Shown piece by piece: positions 8,321 through 12,479 of a DNA stretch of 12,479 nucleotides; the first letter of the stretch is position 1, and the number at the start of each line of letters is the position of its first letter. Origin of the DNA: Thoreauomyces humboldtii (lineage: Eukaryota > Chytridiomycota > Chytridiomycetes > Spizellomycetales > Powellomycetaceae). The notes beneath the pieces were generated by a model that saw nothing but the letters and a program-made list of their open reading frames with translations, did no database searches and was not told where the DNA came from. The stretch is from positions 1-12,479 of the forward strand of contig JADGJA010000689.1 in NCBI GenBank assembly GCA_027596035.1. The letters are read 5' to 3'. A program made the position numbers and the translations under genes.

Positions 8321-9580
8321 ATGGTCCACCGTACCTCGTGGCTATCCAGGCTTTCCTCTCCTCTACCGAGCATCGCGTCAAAGTCAGGAGTCACCAATTC
8401 TACCGCCAGCAAAGTATACAGGTGGACCGTGGTCGGCGCAGGTCCAGCGGGCATCGCCACCGTTGGAAAACTCCTGGACAATGGCATCCAGCGTTCTGAC
8501 ATTGCCTGGATAGACCCGCACTTTGACGTCGGTCTCGTTGGCCGCAAGTGGCGTTCCGTGTGGAGCAACACTGTCGTCTCAACGTTCACTCGCTTCCTAA
8601 AGGCCAGTCCCGCGTTCCGCTACCTTCCCAGCAACGACTTTGCCATAAACTCCATGGACCCCAACTCGACGTGTCAGTTGCGACACATTGCCGATCCGCT
8701 GCAAAAGGTCACCGAGACTTTGTCGGGAACCGTGGCCACCATCCTGGATTCTGTGAGGGCTTTGGATAGGGAGGAGGAGACTAGACGCCCTGACTCTGGG
8801 ATAGGATCCGATTGGACCATGGACCTGGCTGGAGGGACTACGCTTCGATCCCGTAACGTGGTCCTCGCCATCGGATCCAAACCACGCACCATGCCATCAG
8901 GGAAAGTCCCCATCCTCCCCGTCGAGCACGCCCTCGACATCGACATCCTCCGCACTAAAGTCGCAGCCACCGACACGGTCGCAGTGTTCGGCTCCTCCCA
9001 CTCGGCAGTCATGATTGTTCGCGATCTTCTGATCTGCGGAGTCAAAGGGGTGGTCAACTTCTACCAGAGCCCTCTCCTCTACGCGGTCGCGAAAGCCGAT
9101 GGGACGTTCTTGCACGACAACACCGGCCTGAAGGGAAAGACAGCCGAATGGGCGAAGCACAACATCGACGACCCGAAACGCTATCCGTCGAACCTCCAGC
9201 GTTTCAAATCTACGCCCGACATGATCGCGCGGCATCTTCCCAGCTGCTCGAAGGTCATCTACGCGATAGGGTTCCAGCAGGACGACAGCGTCAAGGTCTC
9301 GGGCTTCCCTCATCCGCTCCCCTACGATCAGAAGACTGGTTTCATTGCTTCGGGCCTCTACGGTGTCGGCATCGGCTTCCCGGAACGTGGACCCGACGCG
9401 GCGGGAAACATGGAACTGAAGGTCGGTATGTGGAAGTTTGTGGACTATCTCGGACGGGTGGTGCCAAAGTGGATAGCGGAATCAAATGCCGTCGACACTG
9501 CTGCCTCTACAAATGGTGCGACTGCGCGTGGGACGGGCCGCGCGAAACAGGAATCTGCCTCGATCAACTCACGCCTATAG
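8321..9580 (+). CDS. FAD-dependent pyridine nucleotide-disulphide oxidoreductase-like protein
   Basis: This is a 419-residue flavoprotein with no intron. FAD-binding Rossmann motif VVGAGPAGIATVGKLL holds GxGxxG at residues 39-44. A second dinucleotide-binding motif, VAVFGSSHSAVMIVRDLL (220-237), should bind NAD(P)H. VVLAIGSKPRT (180-190) and VIYAIGF (312-318) are the hydrophobic-strand motifs of this fold that return the chain to FAD. There is no CxxC redox pair, so it is not thioredoxin or glutathione reductase. It resembles uncharacterised FAD/NAD(P)-binding oxidoreductases known mainly from bacteria and some eukaryotes. The first 30 residues lack acidic residues and are rich in Ser, Arg and Lys, which could be a mitochondrial targeting peptide. 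The last 30 residues are low-complexity (Ala, Thr, Gly, Ser). The acceptor or substrate is unknown. Confidence 0.9.
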   Translation: MVHRTSWLSRLSSPLPSIASKSGVTNSTASKVYRWTVVGAGPAGIATVGKLLDNGIQRSDIAWIDPHFDVGLVGRKWRSVWSNTVVSTFTRFLKASPAFRYLPSNDFAINSMDPNSTCQLRHIADPLQKVTETLSGTVATILDSVRALDREEETRRPDSGIGSDWTMDLAGGTTLRSRNVVLAIGSKPRTMPSGKVPILPVEHALDIDILRTKVAATDTVAVFGSSHSAVMIVRDLLICGVKGVVNFYQSPLLYAVAKADGTFLHDNTGLKGKTAEWAKHNIDDPKRYPSNLQRFKSTPDMIARHLPSCSKVIYAIGFQQDDSVKVSGFPHPLPYDQKTGFIASGLYGVGIGFPERGPDAAGNMELKVGMWKFVDYLGRVVPKWIAESNAVDTAASTNGATARGTGRAKQESASINSRL

Positions 9581-9644
9581 AAAGGAGGATCGGTTTGGCC
9601 TTCTGGAGTTCGCATGGATGGCGGTTCGGGTCTGGTCAATCCTT

Positions 9645-9658
9645 TACCGAGCTCGGTA
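9645..9658. repeat. Perfect 14-bp palindrome (TACCGAGCTCGGTA)
   Basis: A perfect inverted repeat begins 65 bases after the flavoprotein stop. Its core is CCG-N4-CGG, the everted spacing used by Leu3-type Zn2Cys6 regulators. One such palindrome is close to chance expectation in a window of this size, and its position downstream of a gene is unusual for an operator. Confidence 0.35.
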
Positions 9659-10226
9659 GATCTCACGATTCGACATCTGTGTGCAGAGTTCTCTTTGGGC
9701 GGGGCGGGACATCGAGAACGTGTTACGGCTCCCACCATGGCCCTCACGCGAGGACAAAATCGTTCGTTTCGTCTCCAGCTCCTGACTCACGCCGCGTGCC
9801 GTTCTTTGAACCGGATTCCAAGGTGCTTGTAACCAGAGCTACACCATTTATACCCTCATATACGCAGCAACAAAGCTGATCGGTTGACGACTGGCCAGCC
9901 ACGCTGTCCACAATCTGGTGGTCCCCTCCTCAGTACATATTTTTTTTGAGAGACGCTGCAATCAACACTAGTGCGCCGGCTATGGAGATGCCGGATAATA
10001 CGTTTCTTACTGTGATAAATACAGTCCCCTGTGCTTTCGTTGAACATCTTTACAATTGGGCCGTCGGCGTGGGGAGGGCGGAAAGTTACGAAGGGATTTT
10101 TGCTCCGTCACTAGAACCTCAAGTTTCCTCACAAGACATCTTCGCTCCGCGCCATCTCTCGGCTTTCAACTTCCAACGATACCTCCCTATTCCTGGTAGA
10201 CCTGGGCATCTAGCGTGATCAACAGA

Positions 10227-10233
10227 ATAAAAG
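10227..10233 (+). promoter_or_regulatory. TATA-like element upstream of the VOA1-like gene
   Basis: ATAAAAG lies about 70 bp before the ATG at 10300, a plausible fungal TATA position. There is no further support. Confidence 0.3.
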
Positions 10234-10299
10234 TCCACATACAGCTGCTACAATTGTCTATCGAGCGGGAAGACGGAAAACAAGAACCATATTACAGTC

Positions 10300-11426
10300 A
10301 TGGCGCGACTCGCCACCCAGCTACTTGTCCTCGCGGTGTGCCTCGCGGTGCATGTGCTGGCAGCCGCCACTACACCGTTCCTTCTGTGGAGCGGGAAAAC
10401 GTAAATATGCTTCTAGTCATTGGGCCTATTGTCACCGAAGGGTGCTGCGTAGATAGTAATGTCTTGCTCCGTTTTGGTCGGGCTTCAGACTACCCATTTC
10501 GAACGCACCTTCCTCCGCGTCCCGAGCCGAGCTGCAGGATCTCGTCACGTCGGTTGGATGCGCGAAGGTCAACGTCATCTTTCAGCAAGTAGACGTGAGT
10601 CCTGTCCTTTCGGCAGGCGGTAGAGGGGAAGTAGCGGGATTTGCTAACGGCCTCCTCGCTTTTGTTGCACCAGCTACGTTCAAACACGTTGAAGAAGGCC
10701 CACGCGACAACCCCGTTACTTCGTCGATCTGTGGAGTCATCCGTGACGTCCGCTCAGGTCATGTTCGTTCCCATGGCGTCCGGGATCGAGGACCTCGTCG
10801 AGGGCATCCAGAAGGCGTGTGGGAGTAACGTTGCGGTTGTGAGGGCTTCTTCAGGTAAGGAGGGCTGTGTTACTTTTCTCGTGCCCCCCCTCCCGCTTCT
10901 CTCACTGGCATTGCCACTCGCCGTGCCAAAGCTTCAGTCTAATTCTCATTGTTCACATAGGAAACGACATTGCGGACCTCGCGAAGGAGACTTCGAAGTC
11001 TCCGAGGATCATCACGGTTACACTGGCTTCCCCCCAGCCTGGAGCTCACGAGGCTGACTCGACCATCGCGTCGGTCTTGACTCAGATCGAGAAGCTCGTC
11101 GGGGACGATTGGACCGCCATGCTGACGGGCGTGCAGGGAATGCATACCGTATGGAGATTCCCTTCTTCCGCTTCTCTATCGTTTGGTGATTTCTCACCTT
11201 CCTTGTTTAGATGGATCGCCGTGCAACCAGCGCCACCGCTGCGACCGCCTCCGTGATTCCGTACAGCAAGCGAGCCATCTTTCAAAAGTACATCTTTTTC
11301 AGTCCCGGACTCTTCATGTGCTTCTTTGCCATGCTCCCTCTCTTCATCGTCGCCTTCCTCGGCGTCAACATCCTCATGAGCATCCAGACTCCCTCGAGGT
11401 TCGAGGTCAAGAAGAAGGAGAAGTAA
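10300..11426 (+). CDS. VOA1: V-ATPase assembly/accessory protein, VOA1/Ac45 (ATP6AP1) family (5 exons)
   Basis: Exons 10300-10400, 10489-10594, 10674-10854, 10961-11148 and 11211-11426 join in frame to 263 residues. Residues 1-23 form a signal peptide (MARLATQLLVLAVCLAVHVL then AAA). The luminal part starts with PFLLWSGKT and continues to KVNVIFQQVD, matching the LLWS...LLF start of the Ac45 luminal domain. A single membrane segment spans about 225-248. The following NILMSIQTPSRFE resembles the post-membrane LSLKTMDRFD of Ac45. The protein ends in KKEK, a KKXX dilysine ER-retrieval signal. Yeast Voa1 acts in the ER with Vma21 in V0 sector assembly; the same role is inferred here. Introns are 88, 79, 106 and 62 nt. 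BIG1-type ER proteins are the nearest alternative, but the C-terminal block favours VOA1/Ac45. Confidence 0.83.
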
Positions 11427-11883
11427 GGAGGGATGTCAACGGAGCTGCGCGAGCGGTGTGGAGAGGACGAGGTTGTGTTTCTGAAGGGAAAATCAGATGA
11501 CAGTTTCTGCTGGAAGAACAATCGACGTGCTCAATCATGGCTTTGAAGTGCGCGTGAAGTTTCTCGTTCAGGACTTGATCTTGAGCTACACGCGTGAACT
11601 TTCATGTTTTAGCGCCACGGCTGAAAAGGGAAGCTTGGAGAACAGTCGTTGGGGCCATGTCGCGAAAGCTCATCGGCTGATCAGTCAGTGCTTTGGAGCC
11701 CGGCTCTCGCAGGGCAGTCGCCTACCTCTCGATCGATGAAGCGAGCCTGTTCAGGTTTGGCCAATGGTCCGCAACTGACGCGCTGTCGAATGATTCGTAC
11801 AGCCACGCATGTCGGGGATGCATGTGCAAACTTCGTTCCCGTAACAGCGCACCGCACTGATCTAGCATTCCGATACATCCACA
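11427..11883. other. Intergenic stretch without a supported gene
   Basis: These 457 bases hold the 3' UTR of the VOA1-like gene and the promoter of the hydrolase gene. One ATG-started frame (11497-11739, 80 codons) has no recognisable features or conserved look and is treated as chance. No poly(A) hexamer or TATA box stands out. Confidence 0.6.
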
Positions 11884-12479
11884 ATGGCAGACGTAGCAGA
11901 TTGCTGCAAGACAGGTTAGGCTCTCTTGGCGAGTGATGAGCTACCGTTCAAACTAAAGTTGGCACCACTAACTACCCGCATCGTTGCCAGGTTACATTCA
12001 CACGGGCACTCCGACAGGGACCGTGGAACTCCTGTACGGCGTCCAGACATACGTCTCGAGACCAGCCTCTACGCTTCCAGCTTCAACAACATCAGCTTCC
12101 TCTCCCACTCCCATAACCACCGGCGCATCTGACACCAGCAATGTCAAAACCAGAGCCATCCTCCTGTTGACCGACGTGTTCGGAATGACCATGCCCAACA
12201 CCCGTCTCATCGCCGACCGGTACGCCCAATCAGGATTCACCGTCTTCGTACCCGACCTGTTCGCAGGCAAAGCCCTCGACTTTCGGTCCATGCGACCGTA
12301 CATGGACACCAAAACCTCCACCCTGTCAGATCGGATCCTGAAGTTGGGTAGGATGATGAAGGTGGTCCCCGCCTTCCTCCCTTTCCTCTTCAGCAACCGT
12401 CGGGCCGTGACCGTTCCCCTCGTCGAGGGGTTCCTGGACGGGATGAAGGGGGACGGGTGGACGGGGGACGACGTAGGGG
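11884..12479 (+). CDS. Dienelactone hydrolase-family protein (partial, runs off the right edge)
   Basis: Exon 1 is 11884-11914 (MADVADCCKT plus one base). A 76-nt intron (11915-11990, donor GTTAGG, branch CTAAC, acceptor GCCAG) leads into exon 2, which is open to the window end. About 173 residues are visible. CCKTG...GTPTGT...VQTYVSRP is the usual N-terminal signature of fungal dienelactone hydrolase-like proteins. The alpha/beta-hydrolase core follows: AILLLTDVFGM (about 66-76) and GFTVFVPDLF (about 92-101). The nucleophile Cys motif and the Asp and His of the triad lie beyond the window, so activity cannot be judged. A Ser/Thr/Pro-rich insert (about residues 36-61) separates the first strand from the core. 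The reaction in this family is hydrolysis of dienelactones or other small esters and lactones; the substrate is unknown. The donor site is atypical, but the join restores the family signature exactly. Confidence 0.88.

Larger units (their letters stand above)
9581..10299. other. Intergenic stretch without a supported gene
   Basis: These 719 bases hold the 3' end of the flavoprotein gene and the promoter of the VOA1-like gene. Short open frames exist on both strands, but none begins with a credible ATG, shows a domain or can be extended by splice signals. I found no tRNA box B and no repeat beyond the small palindrome listed separately. A run of T at about 9940-9947 is the most AT-rich point. 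Confidence 0.6.

Noticed and set aside
7916..8329. N-terminal extension of the aldo-keto reductase to 8329
   Set aside because: The extra residues are not reductase-like and would overlap the divergent flavoprotein start; the ATG at 8050 starts the normal AKR N-terminus.
9946..10218. 90-codon + strand frame before the VOA1-like gene
   Set aside because: It begins at TTG, has no family features and no splice link to the next gene.
9581..10299. Search for a tRNA in the gap
   Set aside because: A few GTTCG or GGTTC strings occur, but none has a box B with a matching acceptor stem.
1..12479. CRISPR array, prophage or bacterial operon
   Set aside because: No regularly spaced repeats and no ribosome-binding-site pattern are seen; the intron-containing genes show a eukaryotic source.

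Overview
The window looks like nuclear DNA of a filamentous or yeast-like fungus. Four genes are broken by short spliceosomal introns (about 46-106 nt, GT..AG, many with CTAAC or CTGAC branch sites). Decayed LTR-retrotransposon pieces are present, and genes lie close together on both strands. A basidiomycete is my best guess, but the sequence does not prove it. All exon joins below were worked out by hand from reading frame, splice signals and protein-family conservation.

Layout. Bases 1-1603 are retrotransposon debris: a broken Ty1/copia RNase H on the + strand (3-250) and, facing it, a Gag fragment with a zinc knuckle on the - strand (797-1603). An intronless short-chain dehydrogenase (1667-2587, +) begins directly beside this debris. 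It converges on a nine-exon SNF2 ATPase (6353 to 2695, -) that I assign to the ERCC6L/PICH subfamily. Upstream of that gene, on the same strand, is a four-exon aldo-keto reductase (8050 to 6786, -). It shares a 270-bp divergent promoter with an intronless FAD-dependent oxidoreductase (8321-9580, +). After a gene-poor stretch comes a five-exon gene for a V-ATPase assembly/accessory protein of the VOA1/Ac45 family (10300-11426, +). The window ends inside a dienelactone hydrolase-family gene (from 11884, +).

How the genes fit together. The ATPase and the VOA1-like protein are housekeeping-type genes (chromosome segregation; V-ATPase assembly in the ER). The dehydrogenase, aldo-keto reductase, flavoprotein and dienelactone hydrolase are general redox or detoxification families. 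Only the divergent aldo-keto reductase/flavoprotein pair has an arrangement that suggests shared control.

Most notable point: the ATPase gene does not stop at the first stop codon of its long last reading frame. Two further introns restore an acidic stretch and a C-terminal TPR-like repeat, the arrangement known from animal PICH. The central disordered region also carries a run of SUMO-interaction-like motifs. I see no CRISPR array, rRNA, recognisable tRNA or obvious new defence system.
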